Part shown: positions 37,201 to 45,813 of the stretch, in pieces
Layout: every line of letters starts with the position of its first letter
Position numbering within the stretch: the stretch's first letter is position 1
NCBI GenBank assembly: GCA_910579205.1
Contig: CAJTTD010000002.1
Location: 124,001 to 188,000 of the forward strand
Origin: an uncultured Christensenella sp.
Lineage (GTDB): Bacteria; Bacillota; Clostridia; Christensenellales; Pumilibacteraceae
Direction of reading: 5' to 3'
Length of the DNA: 64,000 bases
Position numbers and translations under genes: made by a program
The notes under the pieces: model-generated
What the model was told of the DNA's origin: nothing
Databases searched by the model: none
The model's input: the letters and a program-made list of their open reading frames with translations, nothing else

Positions 37201-38154
37201 CGCCACGGCAATAAGGGCGTTGTTTCGCGAGTTTTGCCCGAAGAGGATATGCCTTTCATGGCGGACGGCACGCCGCTTCAGATCGTTCTCAACCCGCTCG
37301 GCGTTCCAAGCCGTATGAACATAGGTCAGGTGCTCGAAGTGCACTTGGGACTTGTTGCCAAAGCGCTCGGGTGGAAAGTGGCGACGCCCGTTTTCGACGG
37401 AGCTATAGAGTCGGATATAGAAAAGCTGCTCGCGGAAAACGGCTATCTTTCGCCCGAAGGCGAAGTGGACGGCAAGATACAGATGTACGACGGCAGAACG
37501 GGCGAACCGTTTGAAAACCGCGCTACCGTCGGATATATGTATATGCTCAAGCTCATACACCTTGTAGACGACAAGATGCACGCGCGTTCTACCGGACCTT
37601 ACTCGCTCGTTACACAGCAACCGCTCGGCGGCAAAGCGCAAAACGGCGGTCAGCGTTTCGGAGAGATGGAGGTTTGGGCGTTGTACGCTTACGGCGCGGC
37701 TAACGTGCTGCAAGAGATAATGACGGTCAAGTCGGACGACATCACGGGAAGATCCAAGACGTACGACAGCATTATCCGCGGCATGGATATTTCCGAGCCG
37801 GGCATACCCGAATCGTTTAAAGTATTGATCAAGGAATTGCAAGCTCTTGCGCTCGACGTTAAAGTCCTCACGGAAAACAAAGAAGAGATCGGCATAAAAG
37901 AGCTTATGGACGATGAACCCGTCATGTACGACGTGGAATCGACTACCCGCCACTACGACAGCAACATGTTTGCGGACGATGCGGAGGACGGCGGGGACGT
38001 TCTCGGCGGTCTGGGCGACGATGACATTGCGGGCGATACCGCAGACGTAGGCGGCAGCGCGAGTTTGTTCGGCGACGATATGGTCCTTCCCGAAGATCCG
38101 TTTGCGGACAGCGATCTCGATGACGATTTCGACGACAACGATAACGACGACTAA
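34291..38154 (+). CDS. rpoB: RNA polymerase beta subunit
   Basis: 1287 aa from ATG 34291 (AGGAGA upstream; an in-frame ATG at 34174 lies in the leader). Core subunit forming half of the catalytic cleft. Rifampicin region is recognisable: [30 protein letters not shown]; it carries the usual sensitive residues. Ends with an Asp-rich tail of about 60 residues, longer than standard. No rplJ/rplL upstream: the operon starts with its own promoter behind the starch genes. rpoC follows after 11 bp. Confidence 0.98.
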   Translation: MADRKITKVKYGNTERMSFAQIHEVIDMPDLVEVQKKSYNDFIDNGIREVLRDFSPITDYSNRVELFFEDYYLGYRDGNNQKRNYTEKECKDRDATFAVPLYVKVRLRNCETDESTRSEVYMGDMPRMTPTGSFIINGAERVVVSQLVRSPGVYFDYKKDFKTGQAHYSAQNIPSRGAWLEFEEDSAGVLWVRVDRQKKVLATVLLSCLSAVTESGFGTEEALREIFANDRMIDVTCARYTDKEDKQPIDEERALYELNHKLRSGETPTIESIKAFIYGMFFDRRKYDLSGVGRYKYNKKLALRYRVDGYRVARDIIDENGIVYARAENKTTHTSADVLDEQLAVKIQNAGINEIYVLDENGKEFKIISNNHVDLAGYVDCDPKDLGITEMVYYPELKALMDEADGDRAKLAELCSKNIDKLIVKHIVVEDVIATVNYIMGLHRGFGSCDNIDHLGNRRVRSVGELLQNQFRIGMSRLERVVRERMQIQTEADISAQTLINVRPVSSAIKEFFGSSQLSQFMDETNPIAELTHKRKLSALGPGGLNREHVTFEVRDVHYTHYSRMCPIETPEGQNIGLISSLTSYARINEYGYIEAPYRKVDKVNHIVTDEVDYLPADEEDRYMIAQASEPLDENNRFVKQRVMMRYRDLIGEVSRDRIDYVDVSPRQMVSVATALIPFLENDDSHRALMASNMQRQAVPLLKTEAPIVGTGIEHKIAYDSGVMVIARAAGVVDFVDAERIIVKENDGTRQMYLLKKFVGSNQGTCINQRPMVSKGDKIAKGQVLADGHSTSQAELALGKNILVGFMGWEGYNYEDAILISERIAKDDVFTSIHINKHETEARDTKLGAEEITRDIPNVSPEALKNLDEDGIIRVGAEVDSGDILVGKVTPKGETDLTPEERLLRAIFGDKAREVRDTSLKVPHGEGGIVVDVKVFTRANRDEMKPGVNKLVRVYIAQKRKISVGDKMAGRHGNKGVVSRVLPEEDMPFMADGTPLQIVLNPLGVPSRMNIGQVLEVHLGLVAKALGWKVATPVFDGAIESDIEKLLAENGYLSPEGEVDGKIQMYDGRTGEPFENRATVGYMYMLKLIHLVDDKMHARSTGPYSLVTQQPLGGKAQNGGQRFGEMEVWALYAYGAANVLQEIMTVKSDDITGRSKTYDSIIRGMDISEPGIPESFKVLIKELQALALDVKVLTENKEEIGIKELMDDEPVMYDVESTTRHYDSNMFADDAEDGGDVLGGLGDDDIAGDTADVGGSASLFGDDMVLPEDPFADSDLDDDFDDNDNDD

Positions 38155-38165
38155 AGGAGCAGAGT

Positions 38166-41100
38166 ATGTTTGAACTGAACAATTTCGATTCGATGCAAAT
38201 ACAGTTGGCAAGCCCCGACAAGATCCGCGAGTGGTCTTACGGCGAGGTAACAAAGCCCGAGACCATAAACTACCGCACGCAAAAGCCCGAAAAGGACGGT
38301 TTGTTTTCCGAACGCATATTCGGACCGCAAAAGGATTGGGAATGCTACTGCGGCAAGTACAAGCGCATTAGATACCAAGGCGTCGTTTGCGACAAGTGCG
38401 GAGTAGAGGTAACCACATCCAAAGTCCGTCGCGAAAGAATGGGACATATAGAGCTTGCCGCGCCCGTTACGCATATTTGGTATTTCCGCGGCGTGCCGAG
38501 CAGAATAGGCTTGATACTCGATCTGCAGCTCAAGCAGCTCGAGCAAGTGGTATACTTTGTCAATTATATAGTTCTCGATCCCGGTATTACCGATCTCCAA
38601 TACAAAGAGATAATCACCGACGACAAACTGCGTCAATACCAAGAGCAGTACGGTCCCAAAGCGTTTAAGGTAGGAATGGGCGCGGAGGCTATCCGTCAAC
38701 TTCTCAAAGACATCAACGTAAAAGAAGAATACGACAGAATGCGCGAGATCGTCGAAAAATCGACGGGACAGAAAAAGCTGCGCGCGATCAAACGTTTGGA
38801 TATTCTCGACGCGTTCTTGAAATCGGGTGCTGAACCCAACTGGATGGTACTTGACGTACTGCCCGTTCTTCCGCCCGAACTTCGTCCCATGGTACAGCTC
38901 GACGGCGGCAGATTCGCAACGAGCGACTTGAACGATCTTTACCGCAGAGTTATAAACCGCAACAACCGTTTGCGTAGGCTCATGGAACTCGGCGCGCCCG
39001 ATATAATCATTCGCAACGAAAAGCGCATGCTGCAAGAAGCGGTAGACTCGCTCATAGACAACGGCAGACGCGGCAAGGCGATACAAGGCGCGTCCAGCCG
39101 CGACCTCAAGAGCTTGTCGGGCTTGTTGCGCGGTAAGCAAGGACGTTTCCGTCAGAACCTTTTGGGTAAGCGCGTAGACTACTCGGGACGTTCCGTTATA
39201 GTCGTAGGACCCGAACTCAAATTTTATCAGTGCGGCGTGCCCAAAGAAATGGCGCTCGAGCTGTTTAAGCCGTTCGTAATAAAAGAGCTTGTCGCTCAAG
39301 GCAAGACGCATAACGCAAAGACGGCAAAGCGCATTGCCGAACGCGCGGATGCGGACGTTTGGAACGTGCTCGAAAAGGTCATAAAAGACCACCCCGTGCT
39401 TTTGAACCGCGCGCCCACTCTTCACCGTTTGGGTATACAAGCGTTTGAACCCGTTCTCGTTGACGGCAGAGCTATAAAGCTCCATCCGCTCGCTTGCGGC
39501 GCGTTCAACGCAGACTTCGACGGCGACCAAATGGCTATACACGTTCCGCTGTCGGTGGAAGCTCAAGTGGAAGCGCGCGTGCTCATGCTTGCGCCCAACA
39601 ATATACTCAAGCTTTCCGACGGCGCGCCCGTTTGCTCGCCCACGCTCGATATGGTCATGGGCAGCTACTATCTGACAATGGATAAACCCGGTTCTACGGG
39701 CGAAGGCATGGTGTTCTGCGATGCGGACGAAGCCAAGATGGCGTACTTTAACAAGCGCATCGAACTTCAGACCAAGATAAAAGTAAGAATGTCGAGAACG
39801 GTAGAGGACGTGGAAAAGAGCGGCGTGGCTGTTCCCAAAAACGTTGTTTCTCCCGACGGCAAGCATTACTACCACACCGTGGAAACTACCGTAGGCAGAC
39901 TTATATTCAACGAGCCTATACCGCAAGATCTGGGCTATGTCGTGCGCGATACGTTTGAAAAACAGTTCGAGCCGGAGATCAACTTCTGCGTAAACAAGGA
40001 CGTTATCAAAGGCATAGTAAACACCACGTTCAAGGCGAAAGGCGCGTCCGTTACAGTCGGCGTTCTCGACGCAATAAAGGACATGGGTTACAAGTTCGCC
40101 ACTATTGGTTCGATCACTACGTCGGTATTCGACATGCACATCCCGCAAAACAAGTACGAGATACTCGACAATGCGGAAAAAGAAGTAGTCAAGATCGAGC
40201 GTCTGTATGAGCGCGGATTCGTTACCGAGGACGAGCGCTACGCGTCGGTCGTTAATATTTGGAACAAGGCGAACGATCAAGTTACGGCGTCGCTTCAAAA
40301 AACGCTCGATGCGTATAACCCCATCAACATGATGGCAACCTCGGGCGCGCGCGGTAACATGAAGCAGATAAGCCAGCTTTCGGGCATGCGCGGACTTATG
40401 CGTAACCCTCAAGGTAAAACGCTCGACGTGCCTATCAGAAGTTCGTTCCGTGAAGGCATGACCGTTTTGGAATACTTCATATCCACCCACGGCGGACGTA
40501 AAGGACTTGCGGACACGGCGCTTAAAACAGCGGACTCGGGTTATCTTACGCGTAGGCTTGTTGACGTAGCGCAAGATGTTATCGTTCGCGAGGACGATTG
40601 CTGCAGCGACGGCGCGCCCAAGGGCATAGACACTTACGCCATCATGGACGGCAATCAAGTGATAGAAAAGCTGGAGGACAGACTTGTCGGGCGGTACAGC
40701 GCGGAGCGCGTGGTAAATCCCAAAAACTCCAAAGAAGTCCTCGTAGACGTAAACGAGCTTATATCCGAACAGATAGCGAAACGCATTGCCGAATGCGGCA
40801 TAACACACGTTAAGATCAGAACGGTGTTGACGTGCCGCAGCAAGCACGGCGTTTGCACCAAGTGTTACGGCAGAGACATGGCGGCGGCAACTCCCGTGCG
40901 CATAGGCGAAGCGGTAGGTATCATAGCGGCGCAGAGTATAGGCGAGCCTGGTACGCAGCTCACGCTCCGTACGTTCCACATGGGCGGTATAGCCGCAGCT
41001 GAAGATATAACGACAGGTCTCCCGCGTGTAGAAGAGCTTTTCGAAGCCCGCAACCCCAAGGGCGTTGCAGTGCTTTCCGAACACGAAGGCAAAGTCAAGA

Positions 41101-41786
41101 TCGTCGAAAAAGACGGCAAGCGCGACGTTATAGTAAAGCGCGACGACGGCGCGGAGGACACGTATTCCATACCGCACGGCGCGCACTTCAAACCGTATAT
41201 TTCCAACGGCGCAAGCATTAAAACGGGCGATCCCATTACGGAAGGTCCGTTAAATCCGAGCGATATCCTTCGCACCAAGGGCAGAAACGCCGTGCAAGAA
41301 TATATAGTCAAGGAAGTACAGTCGGTCTATCGTTCGCAAGGCGTCGATATAAACGACAAGCACATCGAAGTCATAGTACGGCAAATGCTCAAAAAGGTGC
41401 GAGTAGAGGACAGCGGCGACACCGATCTTCTTCCCGGCGACCTCATCGATCTCGCTACGTTCGACGAAGCCAACACCAAGGCGATGGAAAACTACGGCAG
41501 ACCGGGCATCGCCAAGCACACCCTTCTCGGTATCACCAAAGCCGCGCTCGCGACGGACAGCTTCTTGTCCGCGGCGTCCTTCCAAGAAACTGCGCGCGTG
41601 CTCACCGAAGCGGCTATCAAGAGTAAGGTCGATCCGCTCATCGGTCTTAAGGAAAACGTTATCATAGGTAAGCTTATCCCCGCGGGTACGGGTGTCAAGA
41701 TGTACAGAAACATCTATCCCGTAGAGCGTGCGACGGCGGAAAATGACGACGTATATGCTCCTACAGAAGACGAAGAAGCCGTCTAA
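38166..41786 (+). CDS. rpoC: RNA polymerase beta' subunit
   Basis: 1206 aa. Carries the catalytic magnesium site NADFDGDQM (about 447-455). Both zinc sites are visible: the N-terminal CYCG...CDKCG and the later [13 protein letters not shown] with an upstream Cys pair. Bridge-helix and trigger-loop region present ([27 protein letters not shown]). Ribosome site AAAGGAG in the gap after rpoB. Confidence 0.98.
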   Translation: MFELNNFDSMQIQLASPDKIREWSYGEVTKPETINYRTQKPEKDGLFSERIFGPQKDWECYCGKYKRIRYQGVVCDKCGVEVTTSKVRRERMGHIELAAPVTHIWYFRGVPSRIGLILDLQLKQLEQVVYFVNYIVLDPGITDLQYKEIITDDKLRQYQEQYGPKAFKVGMGAEAIRQLLKDINVKEEYDRMREIVEKSTGQKKLRAIKRLDILDAFLKSGAEPNWMVLDVLPVLPPELRPMVQLDGGRFATSDLNDLYRRVINRNNRLRRLMELGAPDIIIRNEKRMLQEAVDSLIDNGRRGKAIQGASSRDLKSLSGLLRGKQGRFRQNLLGKRVDYSGRSVIVVGPELKFYQCGVPKEMALELFKPFVIKELVAQGKTHNAKTAKRIAERADADVWNVLEKVIKDHPVLLNRAPTLHRLGIQAFEPVLVDGRAIKLHPLACGAFNADFDGDQMAIHVPLSVEAQVEARVLMLAPNNILKLSDGAPVCSPTLDMVMGSYYLTMDKPGSTGEGMVFCDADEAKMAYFNKRIELQTKIKVRMSRTVEDVEKSGVAVPKNVVSPDGKHYYHTVETTVGRLIFNEPIPQDLGYVVRDTFEKQFEPEINFCVNKDVIKGIVNTTFKAKGASVTVGVLDAIKDMGYKFATIGSITTSVFDMHIPQNKYEILDNAEKEVVKIERLYERGFVTEDERYASVVNIWNKANDQVTASLQKTLDAYNPINMMATSGARGNMKQISQLSGMRGLMRNPQGKTLDVPIRSSFREGMTVLEYFISTHGGRKGLADTALKTADSGYLTRRLVDVAQDVIVREDDCCSDGAPKGIDTYAIMDGNQVIEKLEDRLVGRYSAERVVNPKNSKEVLVDVNELISEQIAKRIAECGITHVKIRTVLTCRSKHGVCTKCYGRDMAAATPVRIGEAVGIIAAQSIGEPGTQLTLRTFHMGGIAAAEDITTGLPRVEELFEARNPKGVAVLSEHEGKVKIVEKDGKRDVIVKRDDGAEDTYSIPHGAHFKPYISNGASIKTGDPITEGPLNPSDILRTKGRNAVQEYIVKEVQSVYRSQGVDINDKHIEVIVRQMLKKVRVEDSGDTDLLPGDLIDLATFDEANTKAMENYGRPGIAKHTLLGITKAALATDSFLSAASFQETARVLTEAAIKSKVDPLIGLKENVIIGKLIPAGTGVKMYRNIYPVERATAENDDVYAPTEDEEAV

Positions 41787-41825
41787 AAGTTAGGCTTGAA
41801 GCCTCGAATAGCTAAGAAATAAATA

Positions 41826-41866
41826 AAAGCCGTCCGCGGTCGCGTAGCGATAACGGGCGGCTTTGT
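41826..41866 (+). terminator. Terminator of rpoBC
   Basis: Stem AAAGCCGTCC (41826-41835) / GGGCGGCTTT (41855-41864), one G-U pair, with inner pairing CGCG/CGCG-like; short T stretch. Confidence 0.7.
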
Positions 41867-41958
41867 ATTTGCGGAAATTTTTTCGTACTGTGCGCTTTTT
41901 CGATGACCAAACAGACGGCGAAGTCAGATAAATCTTATCGCGCCGATTTGCGCCGCGC

Positions 41959-41987
41959 TTGACTTATGCGTATAAATGCGATATAAT
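41959..41987 (+). promoter_or_regulatory. Promoter of tilS (leaderless)
   Basis: TTGACT (41959-41964), 17-bp spacer, TATAAT (41982-41987), ATG at 41994, 6 nt after the -10. The longer in-frame start at 41976 lies upstream of the expected transcription start, so it cannot be used. Confidence 0.85.
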
Positions 41988-41993
41988 CTTTTT

Positions 41994-43328
41994 ATGGAAG
42001 GATTGTTGCAAAAGACGGCGGCTTGCTTAACGGCGTGCCGCGGAAAAAAGATAGCGGTCGGCGTTTCGGGCGGGCGCGATTCCATGTGTCTTTTGCACGC
42101 CGTGCTTAATTGCGGCGCGGTGAAAAAAGAAGACGTAACAGTCGTACACGTAAATCACGGCATACGCGAAAACGCTTTGCGCGACGAAGACTTTGTACGG
42201 ACATATTGCGCCGATACGGGCGTTAAATTTATATGCGAGCGCGTAGACGCAGTGGGCGAAAGCAAAAGCCGCGGACTTACGCTCGAGCAAGCGGCGCGTA
42301 ACTTGCGCTACGACGCGTTTTACGGCGCGGTCAAGCACGGCGCGGCGGAAGTGGTGATCACTGCGCACCACGCGCTGGACAACGCCGAAAGCGTACTAAT
42401 GCACTTGTTCCGCGGCTCGGGTCTCGACGGCGCGCGCGGCATGTCGCAAACGGCGCAGTTCGAGTATAACGCCCAAGCGCGATTGCCCGTTCTTCGTCCG
42501 TTCATAGACGTGTACCCGCACGAGATAGACGAATACTGCGCGGCAAACGGTATCAAGTTCGTTACAGACGAAACGAATTTCGCGGACGATGCGGACAGAA
42601 ACTTTTTGAGACTAAACGTCATCCCGCTCATCGAAAAGCGGTACAAGGGTGCGGTAAAAGCGATCAACGCTTTTTCGCGCGAGTGCGCTTCGGCGTGTTC
42701 GGTGCTCGACGGATTGCTCGATGCGCGTCTTATAGAAAAGCGCGACGGAGCTGTCTTGGTGTACGACGAAGCGTTGCGCGGAGAACTCGCCGCGCGGTAT
42801 GTGCGCCGCGCTCTCCAAGAATATTCGCTCGTAGATATAACACGCGCTCAGATAGACCGCGTGGCAGAGCTCGTCGGCATGCGCACGGGCGCGGAAGCAG
42901 AGCTTGCAAACGGAGTGATCGCCGCGCGCGAATACGGCTGCGTCGCTTTGTATTTGCCGAAGATAACGTACTGCGGAGAAAGCCCGCTCCAAACGGGCGC
43001 TAATTATATAGACGGGCTTAAGGTAACCGTCGAACTCAGCGACGACAGTCCGTATGACGTAAGAGGCGGGGCAGTAGACCTTGACGCGCTCGACGGCGCG
43101 GTATTGAGATTCCGCCGCGACGGCGACATGTTTGTTCCGTTCGGCGGCAAGCGCAAAAAGCTCAAGCAGTATTTTATCGATAAAAAAATACCCGCGCGTG
43201 TGCGCGACAGACTGCCGCTTATATGTAGGGGCAACGAAGTCTTGGTTATAGCGGGAGTGGAGATATCTGACGGCGTAAAGCAAACGGAAAGCACGACGGT
43301 TCGCGCTGTGGTCCGCAAAACGCCGTAA
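41994..43328 (+). CDS. tilS: tRNA(Ile)-lysidine synthase
   Basis: 444 aa. Converts C34 of the CAU-anticodon tRNA-Ile to lysidine so that AUA is read as isoleucine; fitting, since ATA codons are abundant in this window. PP-loop SGGRDS (25-30), HHALDNAESVLMHLFRGSG, and the C-terminal lysidine-binding domain (GGKRKKLKQYFIDKKIP, RDRLPL). The start is set by the promoter. hpt follows by 43 bp, the classical tilS-hpt pairing. Confidence 0.96.
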   Translation: MEGLLQKTAACLTACRGKKIAVGVSGGRDSMCLLHAVLNCGAVKKEDVTVVHVNHGIRENALRDEDFVRTYCADTGVKFICERVDAVGESKSRGLTLEQAARNLRYDAFYGAVKHGAAEVVITAHHALDNAESVLMHLFRGSGLDGARGMSQTAQFEYNAQARLPVLRPFIDVYPHEIDEYCAANGIKFVTDETNFADDADRNFLRLNVIPLIEKRYKGAVKAINAFSRECASACSVLDGLLDARLIEKRDGAVLVYDEALRGELAARYVRRALQEYSLVDITRAQIDRVAELVGMRTGAEAELANGVIAAREYGCVALYLPKITYCGESPLQTGANYIDGLKVTVELSDDSPYDVRGGAVDLDALDGAVLRFRRDGDMFVPFGGKRKKLKQYFIDKKIPARVRDRLPLICRGNEVLVIAGVEISDGVKQTESTTVRAVVRKTP

Positions 43329-43371
43329 AACGCATTAATCGAATGAAATTCATGACGGAGGTCAATACATA

Positions 43372-43875
43372 ATGGAACTTGGACAAGCATTTTTAACGGG
43401 CGAGCAGATACGCGATCGCGCAAAACAACTCGCGCACGAGATAGACGAAGCGTACAAAGACACGTCGCGTCCGCTCATATGCGTATGCGTTCTTCGCGGC
43501 GCGGCAATATTTTATTGCGACGTTATAAAACATCTCAAGACGGATATTCGCTGCGAATTCGTTTCCGTACGCAGTTACGACGGCATGAAGGCTTGCGAGC
43601 CCGTGCTTATTCAAGATACCGAGATCCAAGCGGGCGCGGACGTGCTCGTTATAGAGGACATAGTGGATACGGGCGCGACGGTCGCGCTCATGAAAAAGCG
43701 GTTCATGAGCCAGGGCGCAAATTCGGTAAAGCTCTGCACCATGGTGGCGAGAAAACCGGGCGTGGCCGATTGGATAGGACATGTCATAGACACCGACAAA
43801 TTTTTCGTGGGTTACGGTCTCGACTATAATCAGCAACTGCGCAACATCGACGGAATATACGAGCTTATTCCGTAA
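43372..43875 (+). CDS. hpt: Hypoxanthine phosphoribosyltransferase
   Basis: Salvages hypoxanthine (and usually guanine) to IMP/GMP with PRPP. 167 aa. PRPP loop VLVIEDIVDTGAT (91-103), earlier LRGAAIF and SYDG. Ribosome site ACGGAGG. In Bacillus this gene sits between tilS and ftsH; here ftsH is replaced by trmN6-rsmI, 10 bp downstream. Confidence 0.97.
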   Translation: MELGQAFLTGEQIRDRAKQLAHEIDEAYKDTSRPLICVCVLRGAAIFYCDVIKHLKTDIRCEFVSVRSYDGMKACEPVLIQDTEIQAGADVLVIEDIVDTGATVALMKKRFMSQGANSVKLCTMVARKPGVADWIGHVIDTDKFFVGYGLDYNQQLRNIDGIYELIP

Positions 43876-43885
43876 CGGCGGACAC

Positions 43886-44551
43886 ATGGCGGACGATATA
43901 GTTATACATCCTAACGAGCGCGTAGAACCGCTGGACGAGCGCAACGTCATTTTGCAGACGGTAGACGGATACAGATTCGGCTCGGACGCGGTCGCGCTGT
44001 ACAAGTTTGCGGCGCGGTACGTCAAGCGCGGTCGGCGCATAGCCGATCTTTGTTCGGGGTGCGGAGTTATAGGTCTGCTGCTCGCTATCGATACGGGCGC
44101 GGAGGTCGTAGGCGCGGAGATAGACGGCGAGATGTGCGATATGAGCAACCGTTCGTGCGCGCTTAACGGCATGGACGGCGTAAAGTTCATAAATGCCGAT
44201 GTAAATTCTTTGCCTATTTGCGAGTTTGGAAAAGGCTCGTTCGACGCGGTGGTTTGCAATCCGCCGTATTACAGAAGCAATAACAAGGCGAGCGCAGTAG
44301 CGCCGCAAGCGAACTGCGAAGTATCGGTGTGTTTCGACGATATTGCGCGCGTTTCCCGCGAGCTTTTGTCGGTAGGCGGCGCGTTCTTCACCGTTCACGC
44401 CACGACGCGTTTGGACGACGTTATAAGTTCGTGCGCGCGCTACGGGCTTACTCCCAAGCAAATGGAGATGAACGCAAACGGCAAGACATTTTTGCTGCGC
44501 TGCGTAAAAGGCGGCAAACAGAGCATGGATGTGGTAGTTAAGGAGTTTTGA
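43886..44551 (+). CDS. trmN6: tRNA1(Val) (adenine37-N6)-methyltransferase-like (YfiC/YabB)
   Basis: 221 aa. Rossmann methyltransferase with SAM loop DLCSGCGVIG (54-63) and the amino-methyl active-site NPPYY (125-129). The N-terminal motif DGYRFGSDAVAL is typical of the YabB family. In Bacillus yabB is also next to rsmI. Starts 10 bp after hpt and overlaps the rsmI start (TGATG). Confidence 0.9.
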   Translation: MADDIVIHPNERVEPLDERNVILQTVDGYRFGSDAVALYKFAARYVKRGRRIADLCSGCGVIGLLLAIDTGAEVVGAEIDGEMCDMSNRSCALNGMDGVKFINADVNSLPICEFGKGSFDAVVCNPPYYRSNNKASAVAPQANCEVSVCFDDIARVSRELLSVGGAFFTVHATTRLDDVISSCARYGLTPKQMEMNANGKTFLLRCVKGGKQSMDVVVKEF

Positions 44552-45357
44552 TGCTTTATTTCGTGGCAACGCCCATAGGCAATCTCGAAGAGATAACGTA
44601 CAGAGCGGTGGAAGTGCTCAGATCGGTACATCTGATAGCGGCGGAAGACACGCGCCACACCGCTATACTGCTCGCCAAGCACGGCATTTCGACAAAGACG
44701 GTCGCGTATCATAAGTTCAACGAACGGCAGACCGTAGACGGTTTGATAGAGCTTTTAAAGAGCGGAAAGGATATAGCCGTCGTTTCCGACGCGGGCATGC
44801 CGACGGTATCCGATCCCGGGCACGTTTTGATAGACGAAGCGGTAAAACACGGCATACCGTTTACTGCGGTGAGCGGCGCTTGCGCGGCTATAGACGCGCT
44901 GGTGCTGTCGGGACTACCGACGCGCGCGTTTACCGTGCTCGGATTTTTGCCCGAAAAAAATATCGACAGACAGCGGTATATCGAGCCGTACAAGCTTTGC
45001 CCGTCAACGCTCGTGTTTTACAGCGCCGTTCACGACATTAAAAAAGATCTGGAGTTTTTGTACAAAGAGCTTGGCGCTCGGCGTGTGGCGGTCTGCAGAG
45101 AAATGACCAAGATGTTCGAGACCGTAACGCGCGGAGTTCTCGGCGAAGAACTCGACATAGTGGAAAAGGGCGAGTTCGTGATAGTGGCGGAAGGCTATGA
45201 CGGGCGATCGAAGCTCAACGACTTGAGCGTGGAAGAGCATTTAAAGCATTACATCGGCACGGGACTGTCAAAAAACGACGCGATAAAAAAGGTCGCGTTC
45301 GACCGTCGCGTGGCAAAGAGCGAGATATACAAGCTCGCCGTCGATATGGAATTTTGA
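44551..45357 (+). CDS. rsmI: 16S rRNA (cytidine1402-2'-O)-methyltransferase
   Basis: 268 aa from ATG 44551 (AAGGAG 6 nt upstream). Methylates the ribose of C1402 in the decoding centre. Tetrapyrrole-methylase fold: LYFVATPIGNLEEITYRA, AAEDTRHT, SDAGMPTVSDPG, SGLPTRAFTVLGFLP. The C-terminal domain (GTGLSKNDAIKKVA) is the usual small helix pair. Confidence 0.97.
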   Translation: MLYFVATPIGNLEEITYRAVEVLRSVHLIAAEDTRHTAILLAKHGISTKTVAYHKFNERQTVDGLIELLKSGKDIAVVSDAGMPTVSDPGHVLIDEAVKHGIPFTAVSGACAAIDALVLSGLPTRAFTVLGFLPEKNIDRQRYIEPYKLCPSTLVFYSAVHDIKKDLEFLYKELGARRVAVCREMTKMFETVTRGVLGEELDIVEKGEFVIVAEGYDGRSKLNDLSVEEHLKHYIGTGLSKNDAIKKVAFDRRVAKSEIYKLAVDMEF

Positions 45358-45407
45358 TATCGCTTTGATCATAATAAACGGCGAAATTACAGATCAAGCC
45401 GAATGTT

Positions 45408-45447
45408 AAACGCCTCGAAAGCAAACAACGCTATTCGTGGCGTTTTT
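45408..45447 (+). terminator. Terminator after rsmI
   Basis: AAACGCC (45408-45414) can pair with GGCGTTT (45439-45445), or the inner AACGC (45427-45431) with GCGTT (45440-45444); both end in a T-run. Also lies behind the convergent XRE gene. Confidence 0.65.
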
Positions 45448-45454
45448 ATGTGCT

Positions 45455-45685
45455 TTAGTCTTGCTCGAATATTTCATCGTATTCGACATTTAGAATTTGC
45501 TTTAACAATATTATCTCGTCGGGGTAGATGTGCCGTTGTCCTACCTCTATTTTAGCGACTGCGCTGCGCGTTATATCGCAGCCGCTTATTTGCAATTTGG
45601 TCGCAACATAGTCTTGAGTGAACCCCGCTTTTTCCCGTAGCCGTCTTATATTGTTGCCTATTCGTTTTTCGGTTTTTGCATTCAT
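45455..45685 (-). CDS. XRE-family transcriptional regulator
   Basis: 76 aa, almost only a Cro/CI-type helix-turn-helix: KRIGNNIRRLREKAGFTQ, YVATKLQIS, RSAVAKIEVGQRHIYPDEI. Binds DNA as a dimer. It is transcribed away from the BspA-like gene, and the shared 128-bp gap carries two copies of a 20-bp palindrome, which are its likely operators. Ribosome site AGAGG. Confidence 0.88.
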   Translation of the reverse strand: MNAKTEKRIGNNIRRLREKAGFTQDYVATKLQISGCDITRSAVAKIEVGQRHIYPDEIILLKQILNVEYDEIFEQD

Positions 45686-45704
45686 AATAGCCTCTTATAA
45701 TTTT

Positions 45705-45724
45705 TTGCACTTAAATAAGCGCAA
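45705..45724. promoter_or_regulatory. Operator copy 1 (XRE side)
   Basis: TTGCACTTAAATAAGCGCAA: half sites TTGCAC / GCGCAA around an 8-bp AT-rich centre. It lies directly upstream of the XRE ribosome site, where it would block the repressor's own promoter (autoregulation). Confidence 0.65.
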
Positions 45725-45729
45725 AACTC

Positions 45730-45782
45730 TTGACAACATTATATTATTTTGATATTATGATATTGCACTCATATAGGTGCAA
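45730..45782 (+). promoter_or_regulatory. Promoter and operator copy 2 of the BspA-like gene
   Basis: TTGACA (45730-45735), 17-bp spacer, TATTAT (45753-45758). The operator TTGCACTCATATAGGTGCAA (45763-45782) covers the expected transcription start, a repressor position. Same half sites as copy 1; centres 58 bp apart. Confidence 0.75.
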
Positions 45783-45813
45783 TAATGTAGCATCGAAATC
45801 GAGGTAAATTATC

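Noticed and set aside
38151..41186. Long open frame (over 1000 codons) antisense to rpoC, and similar long antisense frames over rpoB, secA, malE and the GH13/pullulanase genes
   Set aside because: They mirror genes with unmistakable motifs on the plus strand; biased codon use in highly expressed genes leaves the antisense frame free of stops. No motifs or ribosome sites in the antisense proteins.
41976..41993. Earlier in-frame ATG for tilS
   Set aside because: It overlaps the promoter spacer and -10 box and is upstream of the expected transcription start.
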